Below, piece after piece: positions 21,487 through 35,200 of a stretch of DNA of 64,000 bases; the first letter of the stretch is position 1; every line of letters begins with the position of its first letter. This DNA comes from Strigops habroptila. Lineage: Eukaryota; Chordata; Aves; Psittaciformes; Psittacidae. The notes below the pieces were generated by a model that was not told the origin of the DNA, did no database searches, and was given only the letters and a program-made list of their open reading frames with translations. Location of the stretch: assembly GCF_004027225.2 (NCBI RefSeq), contig NC_044288.2, forward strand, positions 2,572,719-2,636,718, read 5' to 3'. The position numbers and the translations under genes are program-made.

Positions 21487-24400
21487 TGGCAAAAAGGGGC
21501 AGCGTAGTGGGCTAGCCTGTTCTGCATGGGCTGGTTTAACGTGGGTAAACTAGGCAGAGTCCAAGTCCAGTTAAGTTTCAAGTGAAATTGTTACTCAGCT
21601 CAAGAGAATGCATCTGTTAAATGGAAATCTCTGCTTCCCCTCTCCCTCTTTTTTCATTAACTCCATTTCAAGTCTTTTGCTAGGTCGAGCAATTAAAATT
21701 TCTTGCAGTAAAACTGTCCAGCCACTGACTAATTTCGCTTCAGCATTAATGATGCATTCTCAACATTATCTGGACATATTTAGAATATGAATCATATAAA
21801 ATACAGATGTCACCTCCCGGCATGCACAAGATGCACAAAGCATCTTCATCTTGCCCATCATGTGTGTGTCATGCAGAAGCAGGAAACTGTCCCGCAGAGG
21901 AGTGTTGGGGGGATAACAGCTTCCAGGCACCCCATGTCCACTGAAGCTCAGAGACGCAGCTCTTGGCTTCACAAATCCTGGGCAAATCTTGGGAGCAGAG
22001 TATGCCTTGGAACGTGAGCAGGTTAGAAGAGCAAGCATAGAAGAGCCAACAAAAAACTACTGCACTTGCCTTTCTTAAAACGGATTTAAAGGCTTCTTAA
22101 GAAAAGGGAGTGTATTTTTATTTGTTTACCATGAGCAGTTTAGGTTGTCATGAACAGAGGCAAGATGATGGCAATTACAGTCAATCAGTGTGAGGCTTCA
22201 TGCAAGCGTAGCACGTGCATGAGGAATGGGAAGAGAAATAAGAAACGAGAGAAAGAGAAATAAGAGCCAGAGTGTGGAAAACTGCTTTCATCTGGGCAAC
22301 AGCTTCTGCTCACAACATCTCATGGAAGTAAACTGGGTTATGGATGCATTCCTGCAAGCAATGATGAGAGAGTTTAACATGCACTCAGACCTAACAGCAG
22401 TGTGAATGCCTCTCTGTATTCATGTGAAGTGCATGCAGAAGATGTGTGCAGGGGAAAACCCACAGTGGGATAAGAAAATATGCTGAGGGGAAATCGTTGC
22501 TCTGTTCACAAACAGCTCAGATGGTGATGGCACATGAGAGCACAGATACTGTCAAGGGCTCCATTGACTGAGTAAGGATGAAGTGTGGGGGCACAAAAGG
22601 CCAGAGCAGATGAAAAATGTGCACATGGGAATGCAGCTAAAATAGCAAGTAGAGGACATAGTAGACAGAGAAAATCAGGAATAGTGACAACTTTATTTTA
22701 AAATAATAAGAAAGTACAGCTATAACTGATAAAATAAAGCTTCAATGTGATAGGCAAACCAGCAGAGGGAAATTTTGAACCTCTGTACCAATGCAACAGT
22801 CATTCTAAAGAAGATAGGGAAATACAATAGCAGCATTACCTGTTTCAGCCCATATTCCAGCTGTGCCAAGTTTCAGAGTTATGTCAGAGCTCGCATACTA
22901 TGTGACATTCCAGATGCCTGTTCAATGATATAATAAATCTCTCTTGGCTCCAGTTTCTGTGATCCTCATTCTGGTCAGTGCAGGGTGAAAGAAGATATCC
23001 TCGACGTGGGGAAGGTAACGCAGCCATAGTTACCCACCCAGAGGAAATAAATAACGGGGAACAAATGACATAATTTTGCTTAAAGAAGGGATACTTTCTT
23101 AGCAAAGGTGCTACCAGTATGAAGTATGAGACAGAGTCACATTAATATGGCCTTCCAGGATTCATTTACTGAAAGGATCAGCAGAGAACTTTGTCACACA
23201 GAGACCTCATGCCTCCAGGAAGGAAGAAGAAACTTGAGGTTTTGGAGATTTGGGTTCAAGGTATTTCCTTTATCCGAGTCCTTTTGTGGCCATAGCTTTA
23301 CACTTAGCTTACGTTTCCAAGAGGCATCTGAAGCTACACGTACCTGTCTGTGAAGATCTCTTACTGTATGCCTAGAAGAAGACAATGCCCAGATATCTGC
23401 CTTTAATCCCAGGTGCAAAAACACCTTTACAAACCAGACCTTTCATCCAAGATCTCTCCCTTCTTTTCTTAATTTCTCATAAATCCCAAGAGATTTACAT
23501 TATTGCAGAAAGTGGAGCAAGTGTTACACCCTCTCATTCGTGTCTTCCTGCTGAATGGAGTTGGAACTAATTTTGTTCTCCAGGAAATACCCAACTGTGT
23601 TGAGCAGGCACAAATCTGACCAGCACATGTATGGATGTTTGGCACCAGCCTTTCAAAGATCTCAAAGGATGTGGGGCTATGGATGAAAGTCTCCGTTTGT
23701 TGCAGGGATGTAGGAACCCTGCAGAGAAGAGGTGGGGTTGGGATTGCATTGACCAGGACTGCTTTGAACTGACCCTGCTCCGAGAGCTTTGTCCAGAGCT
23801 ATAGAATTTCTGTGTGAAAAATACAATGACTTTTTCAAAAGTAATCTGCCTTTAGACTTGTAAAGAAGAATGCCCATACAGAGGCCTCAGCATCAACCAT
23901 CCCCATAGAGTGGTATCTAGCTGGTGCTTTCAAAAGTAGCTACTCATTTTAGGCTGAATGTTCAATCTCCTCTCATGCTATGGGCTGAGGGGTCAGCTCG
24001 GGCTGGGAGCGGTGGTTCTCCTCAGACCTCCTAGACACAGATAAGCTGCACTGCTCCTGCAATGCCCCTGCTCCCCTGATACAGAGCAGTGGCCACTGCT
24101 TCCCAGGGCCAACCCTGCTGGCATTGTCACCACACTAAAATCACTAAGAAAAACAACAGCCTGGAGCAGAGGGACGGGTCTATGCTACACAAACACGGCT
24201 TCCAAAGGAGGAACAAAGGCATACACAGGGTCCTGAATGCCAAAGATGGGCTTTGCCTCCTGCAGTTATTTTTTCCCTTTTGTTTCTGACTGTAGGAATA
24301 CATTGTTCACTTCATTGTGAAGAGTTCCAGGCAGACATGACGAAAGGGACAAAACAGCTCAAGAAAAGAGACATCCCGTGCAGCATTCATGAAATGCGCT

Positions 24401-27400
24401 GTTTGGAAACAAGGAATGAGCAAACAGGAAAGTGCTTTAACCATTGAGAAGACAGGATCCCAGCGTGTTCTTGGCACCAGCAGGAACAATAGGGTGATGT
24501 CACAAGCCAGAATTCCCCATGGTGGGTGGAAGCCCAGCAAATAATCATCATTCTTGCTCTGGGACATTACCAAAATTTCTCCACAGTTGGTTATCCCCCA
24601 CTGAGTCCCTGTTAGGAAGTATAGGAAAGAGACATTGGCAAGTGAAGCTTCCTTTGGGAGATCCGTCTCTCTGCTCTCTCCGCTCCCTACCCCCAGATCG
24701 ATGCATCAGTTGCTATAAATCACTGCTTTCTGCTGACTCCAGGGGATTCCAATGGTGGTGCTGGGAGCTGAGCACAGGGCTGCCTGAAGAATGGATTTCA
24801 CACAGTGAAGAAGGGTGCACCCAAGGGTCTGGGTACTTCTAAGGGCAAAGGTGCAAAGTCTTGATAGCTATCTACGGCTTTGAGCCAGCACAGTATGGAG
24901 CATTGCCCTTGCCATTCCAAAGGTGCTGAGGATGGCAAGGGGCTTAGGAGACACAAACAGTGGTGTTTGGAGAATTTCAACCACATTTAAGGCTACTAAA
25001 TGACATAAGCAATATGAGAGCATCCTCCCGATCACACTCTCTTTCTTATTTTGGCTTGAAGTCGATTCTGTGGAGAGTGACCTGAAGTTCACTTGCAGCA
25101 CTCAGACATTTTCTGAAGCAGTTCCTGAATTCCCCTTTGGCTCCTTTCTTTTGACAGGGACCATTCTCATGAGAGGACTGGGATAGCCAGGCAATCCTCA
25201 CATTTTGGAACAGCTTTCGATCATTATTGGGCTATTACTGAAAATCCAGACTGCTCACAGCTCTCCAAGATGTGCTCTGCAAGACCCCAATCAGTTTCTC
25301 TGCAGATCAAACCATCTCTGGGCTGTCACTTGTTATATGAAGGTTGCTGTTAGTATATGGGGAGGTGGGACTGCTTGGCCAAGTTGGCCGTAGCATTAGT
25401 CTTTCAACAGCAAAAAGAACTTCAGTGAGTCTAAGCCATGAAATGGCAGATCTAAAGAAAAGAAGCATTAAGACATGAGTGTTTGCATGGTTTACTGATA
25501 ACAGATTTGTCCCTGTTCTCTGTTTGTCTATGGTTTGCATTATCATGAATATACCATGAAGGGTTGTTTACTTTGGTGCCAGTTTCCAGATCTGTGTTTG
25601 TTTTCCCCATCCTAGAAGTTTTCAGAGAAAACCAGTGTTCCCACGGAGAGAAGCAGCCTGGCCCAGGCATTGGGACTGCCATTGGAAACTGCTAGAGCTG
25701 TACTGCTGCCTTCATCTCCCCCTGTCACAGACACGAGGCAGAAATCTCCCCAGGAAAGTGGTGAGAGAAGGCGAGACAGGAAGGCGAAGACTGTGCCCTG
25801 CAACCTGGGACCTGCTGTCTCCATCCTTTACAGTAAGGTGGGAAGGAGGCAGGTGGCAGCAGCCTTTGCATGGACCACCTCTCACATCCAGGAGAGCCAA
25901 CCTGGTTACAGCATCATCCAGAAAGCATCTGTCTCCATGGCTATACTGACCCCTCGGAGGATGCTGCCCTTTACCTACCTTGCATGTGCCTTGAGCCAGC
26001 ATGTTCTAAGGCGGCTGGTATTTGCCTGGCATCCTTGCTAGAGAACTGCAGGAATTAATGATCTCAGACCTGTGCTGCAGGCAGGAGAGGGAAAGCCATA
26101 GGCACAGTAACACTTTTCTGCCTGAGAATTTAATTTTATAGTGGCCACAAGTGGCTATGGTGTAGCAAAGGAGGAGGCCAGGCATCGAGTAAAATCACAC
26201 TCCTCCTCTGCAGTGCTTCTCTGCTTTAACTAGAGGTCTCAAAAGTCATTTGAGCAGGGGAAGTTTGGTATCAGAGGGATTATGGCAATGATGGACTGCC
26301 TTGGGATGTCTGTCAGGCAGAAGGAGGCCTCTGCAGCACCGCAATTCAGGAAGCTGCTAATGAAAGCTTAAGGGCAGTGAGAGGTGTGATCCTTAGGTGA
26401 TTTCAAAGGGGGAAAACCGAGTTGAATGTCTCAGAGACCTTTGAAATGTACTCAGCTGTCTGTCTGTAATCTAAGATGATTATCACTCTGTTACACAAGT
26501 GTAATTAATTTTATAGTAAAGTCTAACTAGTCCTTTAGTAAAATAAAAGAGGAGGGAGGCAAGATTTGCCTCTAGGACACCAGTTCAGATTAAATCCAGG
26601 AAGGCAATAGATAAACTGAGGTTATTGTGAATATGTGGCTGTGTGATCAGCTTCGGAAGGGACATTCAACTTCAGGCATCAGGGCTCTCCTATTGTATGA
26701 AACCTACAGCAGGAGCAGGCCATACATTATCCCTTATGGCAAGACTTGTCCACCTTCCTCTTCAGCATCTTCTGCTGGTTACTGCCACAGGACACAGACC
26801 TGATCTAGTCTGGTTTTACAGTTGTTATTTTAAAGTCATAATAAATGTGCTCCTTATGACATCCTTCCGTAGTGCTGTGGGAGCCCTTGCAGAGAGAAGC
26901 ACTGGTAAAAACTTGCAAATCTCCCACACCAAGGAATTTGCTGAATATTCTCAGCACGAGCTATTCCTTCTTTCAAAAGCATCAGGACTCCAAAGGCTAT
27001 GAACTATTCCTATTCCTTCCTCACTCCCTGGGAAGCAAAGAATGTTCACTCCCTTTCTGTGGATGGAAAAGTTGCACCAAAGGGAAACATTTGCAGGTAA
27101 GAAAAGGATTTTTTATAGAGTTAAACTGAATGACAATTACAGATCTGTCCTGTGTACCTGCCTGATGATTACATATTTTCTGTGCCCAAAGGGCAAGAAA
27201 AGAAAAGCAAAGCACAGTGTGTGTTTAGACAGCCCCATGGAGACATTCCTTGTACGTTGGGTGTTCATTGGAACATTTAAATATGGATGTCTGCATTTAC
27301 TCCACCCTGATGGTTGAACTCCTTCAGATTTCCAGAACGATGAGTGACCTGGAATTTATAATTACAATAGGTGTAATGCAATTAATCACCACCTGGAGCT

Positions 27401-29171
27401 GTCTTCTATCGCTAACTGCTTTATGATACCAATTCTTTGCAGCAAGTGCATGAGAACAGCTTGTGTAACAACATAACTCCTTCCAGCTGAGACAAGTTCA
27501 GTGGGGTTCCTACCACCCGGACAGGCACAAATACCCCTTTTCTACAGCAGCTGCTTTCTGCAAGTGCCAAGATGTTCCAGGTGGTAGACAGCAATATTCA
27601 GTATCCAGATACCAGCACATAAAACATGGTCTTGAAGTCCCCTTTAACAACTAGTTTTCATTTGTCCTGATCAGCAGCTTATATCCATTCCACATCTCTC
27701 TTTCTAAGTCATTCTTTTGGGGAAGATGTGTGGGTTAGCATTTGGGTAAGTAAGCTGTAAAGACTGGTCACGGATGGAAATTCATGCAGAGAATAAGGCA
27801 GAAGTTAAACATGGCTTGAAGAAACCCAAGGCAAACAAAGAAGATGCAAGTGTATTGCCCTTTAAACCTCAGCACTTGTACATGTGGTTAATTATTAATT
27901 ATTGATATGGTTTATTGATGTATTGATGTATTGATTTGTGCCACCTAGAGGACAGATCCCATTGTTTTGAACAATATACAAGTCCATGACAGTAGCTGAA
28001 GAGTTTAGGAAGGTTTTCCAACCAGAAGTGCAGGTGCTGGAACACTGAAAAATGTGAACATGGAGAATAACTCCATTTCCCCCCAAATGATGCGTAGAGT
28101 AGGAAATGAAGTGCAGAGCTTTTGAATCAGTTTGTTCCACTCAGTATTAATATTTCAGTTCTCAGCCTTGCAGTTGGTTGCAAACTATTGGATTGTTTTG
28201 ATTTTCTTTACTCAGGGACTCAGGATTGTAATGGAAAGAAACGTCTCCTGTCCAAATGCAGCCTTTTAATCCGACCTGCAACTTTTAAAGACATTTTGTT
28301 TTTCAAAGAAATCCAAAATACTTGATTGGAAAAAAAAACCAAACCAACCCAAAAACGTTTCCAGCAAACTGAGAAGGTCATAATTTCCATCCAGCTCAAT
28401 CTGCAGGTTTGGTAGGAGATGAGAGACTCCAGTCTGCAGCAGCACATCATTTAGTGAAGGAAACAACGAAAGTTTTACAAGAAAGTTTAATTAAAGTAGG
28501 AGTAATTAGGTGCTGAGGAATCACAACACAAACTTGGCAAGGGATCAGTCTATGCTAACAGTGTCTTTTTGCTGTATGTCTCTACCCTTGGACAGATGTA
28601 ACCATAATTTCAGTTACTGGTTAACCAGCTTGCCATGAAGCTTCATTCTTACAGGCTGGTTTATGCTATAACTATTGGTATCTGACTGCAAGGCCAGAGG
28701 GAGCAGAGCTGAGGGTAGTGACCAGCTTTAATACTTCACTAGAAATTCTGCGATTTTTTGTTCCAACATAAAATGACATAAAACTATTGGGAATTTCACA
28801 TTAAAAAAAATATAAAATCACAGAACCAGTATTATCTCAGGTCACAGAAATGTATTATTCTGAGCAAATAGTTGCAAGTGTTTGGTTTCTTAAAATGCAT
28901 TTTAGTATATTAAAACAAAGGTTTCACTTTGAAAAGTAAATTTAAGTTGAACAGGAAGGTATTACTTGACAAAACCATAGACATGGGATACTGCATATTC
29001 ATAACAATGATTAATTTTGTTAGCATTACTGTTAATTTGTTGGCTTCAGTACAATCAGTGTATTTGTAAAGGATGTTTAACAGTACTGGCTGTGTTTGTA
29101 AGTCAAGTCAATCAAAGTAGTTGCATTTCTAATATTGACTTTGTCTTGATTTCCCAATATAAAAATGAAGA
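21487..29171. other. Intergenic DNA upstream of EDN2; no gene supported
   Basis: No recognised gene or repeat. AT-rich, homeodomain-motif-containing patches lie at about 26.46-26.55 and 27.34-27.43 kb. Distal EDN2 enhancers could lie here; nothing in the sequence proves it. Confidence 0.55.
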
Positions 29172-29289
29172 GAGGAGAGAAGAGAAGAGAAGAGAAGAGA
29201 AGAGAAGAGAAGAGAAGAGAAGAGAAGAGAAGAGAAGAGAAGAGAAGAGAAGAGAAGAGAAGAGAAGAGAAGAGAAGAGAAGAGAAGAG
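29172..29289. repeat. Pure (AAGAG)n microsatellite, about 23 units
   Basis: About 116 bp of perfect five-base repeat, purine-only on plus and pyrimidine-only on minus. The two long open frames through it (K/R/E-rich on plus, S/L/F-rich on minus) are artefacts of the repeat. Confidence 0.97.
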
Positions 29290-32200
29290 TTGTCCTTTTC
29301 CCTGCCACTGGCTATTTTGTCTATTTTTTCTAGAAACTCCTTGGCTGTCTGTGGTGATTCTGAGCCCTCCAGCCCTAGCTCAGAGACCAGCTCCAAGAGG
29401 AGCTTCTGACCAGGGAGCTCAGTGTTTCCACTGAGTGATTTTGCTCTGAAGGCCATGCATTAGTTGTGTCTGACGTCTTGGATGCCACAAACCATCTCCT
29501 TTGTTGCTGGAGATAATATAAAATCTAGGAGAAAACAAGGCAGATGAGTAGTGAAGGAGATAAGAGGATTCGACTCCCCTGGAGCTGTTACTATTTATAC
29601 CTCAGGGATTCCTCAAAATAGCCTCTGCTGTGTTTATGGGGTGGTTTTCTCTGGCATGAACCATGCGGAGATGAGCATTCCTCCTGCTCAGCATTGCCTG
29701 CAGATATTGGGGTCTCACCAGCTGACAGAAATGCTCAGCCCTGGGGAGAGGCTGGTGAAGAGAGGGTTTCATGGTGTCATGAAGAAAGACCTTCTTAGCA
29801 GCTCCCAGGCAAACTCCTCTCTCTGACCACTGAGGGTACATCCTGCTATCAGTGGGAGCAAGTCCAAACCTGCCACCCACCTTAATTCATCCGCTGTCCA
29901 CTTCTGGCCCAGCTGATACCATGTGCTGAAGCTCCTCCAGTGGGGAAAGCTCAGCCCCAAACATAGACACCAGTTCAACATAGTCTGCAGTGGTAAGCCA
30001 AGGAATGGCTGAGCAGGCTTGTCCCAGACCATCCGGATGGTCCAGAGGTGATTTTTGCATCAGTTTGAGCAAAGAGCTGCCTAAATTAGTGGCAAATCTG
30101 AAGAAGGCAAATGCAAAGAAGGCAGCCAGGGGGAGTATTAGCTGTGAACCTTCCCCGGAAGTTTAATATGAGAACTGGTCAGGTGTTTCCATGTTAAATA
30201 AGGTCCTGGGAGAAAAAGGTCTCTCCCTCTCTTCTCACTCTACCCAGTAGCCCACTTACTTCCAAGCTTCTACTTTAGCTAGTATTTGATTAGCTGTACA
30301 AACTATACGGGAAGATATGAAAATCCCATCCCAGATAACCTCACTGTCTCCCACCATTAGGGCTCTGTGTTTAATAGCCACAGCATAAAGCAGGTAAAGT
30401 TATTCACACTTGGCCTCTTCCACAGCCCAGGAAAGTGCTGTAACCACTGGGCTTTGAGTCTACTAGTACACACACATGTCTGAGGGCTCGTCTCTGCTGT
30501 CTTTTGTGTGGGTTTGGCAAGCTCTGCACATGTCTAATGGATCAGGTCTTGCCAAAAAAACAGAAAGTGGGGAACGCCTAGTTTAAGAGCCTCTCCAGGG
30601 CTTGTGCACAAGCAGCTCACCATGTCCAAAGAGCTAAACCCAGAAGGGATTAAGTGCTCAAGCCTAGCATGTAGGCATCCTGGAGAAACCTAAAACCTGA
30701 GCTGCCACCTAACACTGTAGGTGCTTTAGGTTCCTGGGTGCTGACATTCCTCCAAAGGAGTGCACACAAACCTGTCTACACCCCAGGCCTTTTGACACTC
30801 ATATTTCTGCTGCTGCACGGCAGACATCCTACACGAGGTACGTGCACATCCCCATGGCATAAACATTCTCCACCGCACTCAGCCTGTTCTCCTCTTTCCT
30901 AAAACAACAGAGTTGTCCCCATCGTTTTATGACATTTTGGAAAGGAATTCAGCAGGACATTGAAGGACACAAAACACAGCAGGGACAAACACTGATAACA
31001 TTGGCAAAGTGGCAAACAGAGTGGGTGTTTGATAGCTCCCCAAATACAGACTTCCACACTCTGCTTAATGATAGGAAAAGTGTAGACAGGATATCCCTGC
31101 AGGGTGTCTCTTCAGGAGAGTTGTTGGCAAAACCTGTGTTTCTCTATACACGGTGAGCAAAGGTGCTTTGAGCCAGAAGGATTTTTTATTGTGTAAGAGA
31201 ACAAAACAAGAAAGAACAAAAGTAGTTTTCATGAGAGAAGCGTGTGAGTGTGTGTGTGCGTGTGCTCCCTCTGCAATAATCTGCAATGAAGTGAGCATAA
31301 GTTGGCTGTCTGTGTCTCTAAATTGAAATCTAACATCTCTGTAGATGTTAAAAGTCATAATGAATGCAGAGCTCCATACACAATAGCACTCATTTGCTTC
31401 CATGTCCCTGAAAAGGCTGGTGTTTGCAGGTGTAATGCAGGGTTAGTCGGTTGTGGAGGACAAACCTGTCCCCACAGGGTTAGAGACAGTAAGAAGTCAG
31501 TCTCGTGAGGGAATGCATGCGAAAGCACAAGCAGATGCTTAGGATGAAGTTGGTGTTTGTAGAAGGCAATGCATGATTGGGCTGCAAATTGAAGGTAATT
31601 GGGTGTTACCACACCTTAGAGTTGATTTCTGGAGGAAAGATGGGCACATCTTCCCCTTTGCAGTCCCACAATAGGGTGAGAGTCCTGGGGTCAGCAGGAC
31701 CTAATGCTGTTGCCTATGCACAGCCAGAGGGAAGGGACCCCATCAGGAACAGCTTTTGAACCTACCATTAACATTTGCCCTGAAAAGTTCTGAGCCAAGA
31801 GGGGCTGTTAAACATTTTGGAGGCTCAGCTCTGGCTCAGTCTCCTCTGCCCTGCTTTTGCAGTTGTTCAAATCACCATGTTTTTGGGCTCAAACCTTTGT
31901 AATTCAGTGCCAGCAAGACAGGCTGCTTTGCACAGCTAATTGCATGCAGCAGCAGATGCCTCATTGTGCTATGGTTGTCTGGACATGATATAGCAAAGCC
32001 TTGGTCTAGCTATGTCAGAGGGATAAGCAGAAATACTAGGAGGATGATCTGCCCTAGGTTAATGGCATAATGAGAGAGGTGTGAAAATTATGAGTTGTGG
32101 CAGCCCTAGGAGGCATCTTATTTATCTACGTGGTGACAGATGCCACCTAAGGAAGGAGTATATACGCTACAGACAGATGATGTAACACAAATCTTAGTTA

Positions 32201-35200
32201 ACATTAGGCACTTTTAACAATAACTATTCAGATGACAGTTCATGGAGAGCACACATTCCTGCAGGCAGAGAAGCTGCAACCAGGAGCATACCCCACCCAG
32301 CTCTGCAGAGCAACCCTAAGGCACAAACCTACACAGGCACAAGGGCTTGCCTGAGAAGGGCATGTTGCACCCAGCCCTTCGTTGTTTCACAGTGCTTTGT
32401 GTCTTGGGCTGTTCCAAAGGGGATTGCAACCAGAAGCCAGAGGCACAATGTCAGTGGTGAAGGTTCCTCCATGGCCATATCAGTAAGAGTAGGCTACGTA
32501 CATGGATAAGGTGGCATGATGTCCTAGAGGAGCATAAAGGTGTTCCCCTTGCCAAATCGAGGGCTGAGAATGACTCTTCCTGAGATCATTTGTCATGACT
32601 TCTGCAGACATGGAGATGTTGTGTCCATGGCTCTGTTATATCCTGTGTCACCTTGGGTTTAGACCATGGTCTTCTGGATCTAGTCATCAGCACTGGGTGT
32701 AACTAGGAGCACTTCAGCTTCTCTAACCTGCTACCCTGTGCAAGTGGAACAAGTGGCACAGCACTGTTTTGTGGGATACTGACTCACCTCAGAAATGCAT
32801 CAGCACCAGCCGTAAGAGTATGATTACAGATCTTATGAAAATCTTCCTCAAAATCCTGGGCTCTGGATTCATGTGATGCTGTGGGAATCAGCTTACATGG
32901 CTTGAAGGGAAGTTTCTTAGTCTGTGTACTCTAAGGAAAAACTGGAAAATATAAATCCTAACTCAGAAGAAACTAATTATGTGGAGGAACTTCCTCCATG
33001 ATTTTAGAGAAGAGGCTGAGAATGCAGCCTGGAGATGATGAACTGACTTTCTTTGGGAGGAACACTTACGGCTGCTGCAGTGATGCTGCCTAGGAATCAC
33101 CAGTGTGGAAACCTCACTAAATGTTATGGAGCAGGGGTGATTCATGACCCATTAGATGTGAATATCTCCCCAGCTTGCAGCCCCACTGCTGTAATACTTG
33201 CTGCCTGCCTTAATCTTGGCTAGAATTGGGCAGTCATGCAGAAGATCTTGAGCAGCCAACTGCACAGCAGCACCATTCCGATATGATGCTCTGCAGCACG
33301 TAGGGGTGAAAAGGGACATGAGATGCTTTTGCGGCACCACGTTCCTCAACTGTCAGGAAGTAAATACCTTCATGTGGTCAATCCCACCAAAAAAATGGTT
33401 TTTAATCCACTGAGCTGCCAGCTTAGTTTGGCCTTGACATAAGTGCTGAGAGAGGATAAAAGCTTCTGGGAGGACAGGCCAGATGGGAGGATTATCTGCG
33501 CTGTTTTGGGAAAGGCTGTGACTTTACAAACACTCACTCACTGAAATGAACAAAAACATCTTCTGCGGTAAAAGCTGCCTGTGCTGAGCCTTCTCCCCAG
33601 CTCGCTGATATGCAAATCCCACCACACGCAGCTGGGCTGGCGCGTTGCGGTTGGCATCCTTTCTGGACCAATTTTGGTAATAGCTTTCTACGTGACTCGG
33701 GTGTGACTAAGCAGAAAGGAATGAGTAGGGACTCTTTGTTCTTGAAGCTCAGCCGAAATATGAACGTGCTGGCCTGACAAAAGCCGGCTCTTTGAATAAA
33801 GAAAATCAAGAGGTCTGGAAGGTTAATGAGTGACATAATCAGCTTCCTGGGAAGCGCGCATCGGCAAGGAATGAAAACAATGTGCAACTGAGAGAATCGA
33901 TTACCCACAGTGTTGCACTCACCTGTGTGCATGGATTCCCCACCATGCTGGCTGAACATGGCTCACAGGGGCACAGGAGTGAGGCAAAGCCAGCAAAGGG
34001 ACCCTCAGCACCAATGTTGTGCTCGGAGGAGGAGAAGGAGGAAGGCTCTGAAGGAGGGATTTTGCAAACAGGCTGTTGAAGTGCAAAGTCTGCAGGTAGG
34101 TAAGGTGTGCAAGAGGAGCAAAGAACGCTGTACCCTTTTACCACCTTAGTTTTAACCCAGGTTGTAATCTGCTGTTAGGAATGGAAGAGATGTGAATTCC
34201 CCTTCTGGTCACCAAGTGCTTAAGTGAGTCTTTGGACCTCTGAATTACTTTCTAAAGCTGGAAAATAGCTCTTCACAAAGTCCTGTCCAAAAGCAGCCCT
34301 TGTCCTGTATTTGAAATAAATGGTGTCTAGTGATTTAAGGTCAGATCTCTGCCTTTGGGAAGAGGAATTTCCCTGTAGTCTTCCTGCATCCCTGTGGTCA
34401 GTGAGCAGCAAGAGTTGAGACACACGCTTCATTTCCTCAGTGTCGTCTCTAAGCAGTGTTCTACCCCTCAGCTCCATGGCAGCAGCCAAGCACCTAAATG
34501 TCTGAGGTTACGATGAGGTTAAATGTCTGAGGTCACAGACCCTCAATACCATCATTGACCTGCCTGTACTGGAGCCTGCAATACTGCTATAACAAGGAGC
34601 TACAAGGAAGATGACCTGGCACTACTGTGTGCTGTTGGATGCTGGGTTATAGCATGGAGGTATATGTCAAAGAAGGCATGGAAATGAACTTGCAGCTGAC
34701 TTTGGTTCAACCAATTATATCTGTCTGACGTAATGCTGCTTTTGATGACGAGATGAAGGAATGATCCATGAGCAGAGCTTCCATCTAACTGCTGAGCACA
34801 GATGTGAAATCCCGGGGGTCTGCTGAGCATAGGAAAACAGGCTGGTCTGGGCTGTGATCCCCCTGGGCAGGTCCATACCATGATTCTCAATTTACCCACA
34901 TCCTCAACTCCAGCTAGCCTGGAGTTCTTCATAAAGGAAGTGAACGCACTGTACAGGCACAATACCTGCTCAAAGGCCAGGGCGATCTCAATGGATTGCA
35001 GAAGACACAGGCCTGTGACTGCATGAAGGATTTGCCTCTGCTGCCGTGCAATGGGCAGCGCACAAAGACATGAAGAGTCATGTCCCTGCAGCAATGAGTG
35101 CCCAGGAGGCTCAAAGGCAGGACACTATTGTTATCATCCGTACTTAAAGGTTTTGTTTGCCATTCTCACAAAGAATGAGTAACAGATCAGGTTTGTTTCC

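Noticed and set aside
20513-21487. 324-codon minus-strand frame and several 100-200-codon frames on both strands
   Set aside because: They lie in the CpG island where stops are rare, are Pro/Gly/Arg low complexity, run through the EDN2 promoter and minisatellite, and conflict with the supported EDN2 exon 1.
29017-29456. Frames of 130 and 114 codons through the AAGAG repeat
   Set aside because: Most of each product is translated microsatellite; nothing conserved flanks it.
34600-35114. 164-codon minus-strand frame, considered as a transposase fragment
   Set aside because: I could not match any transposase motif (no DDE spacing or HARBI/hAT signature visible), so no call is made.
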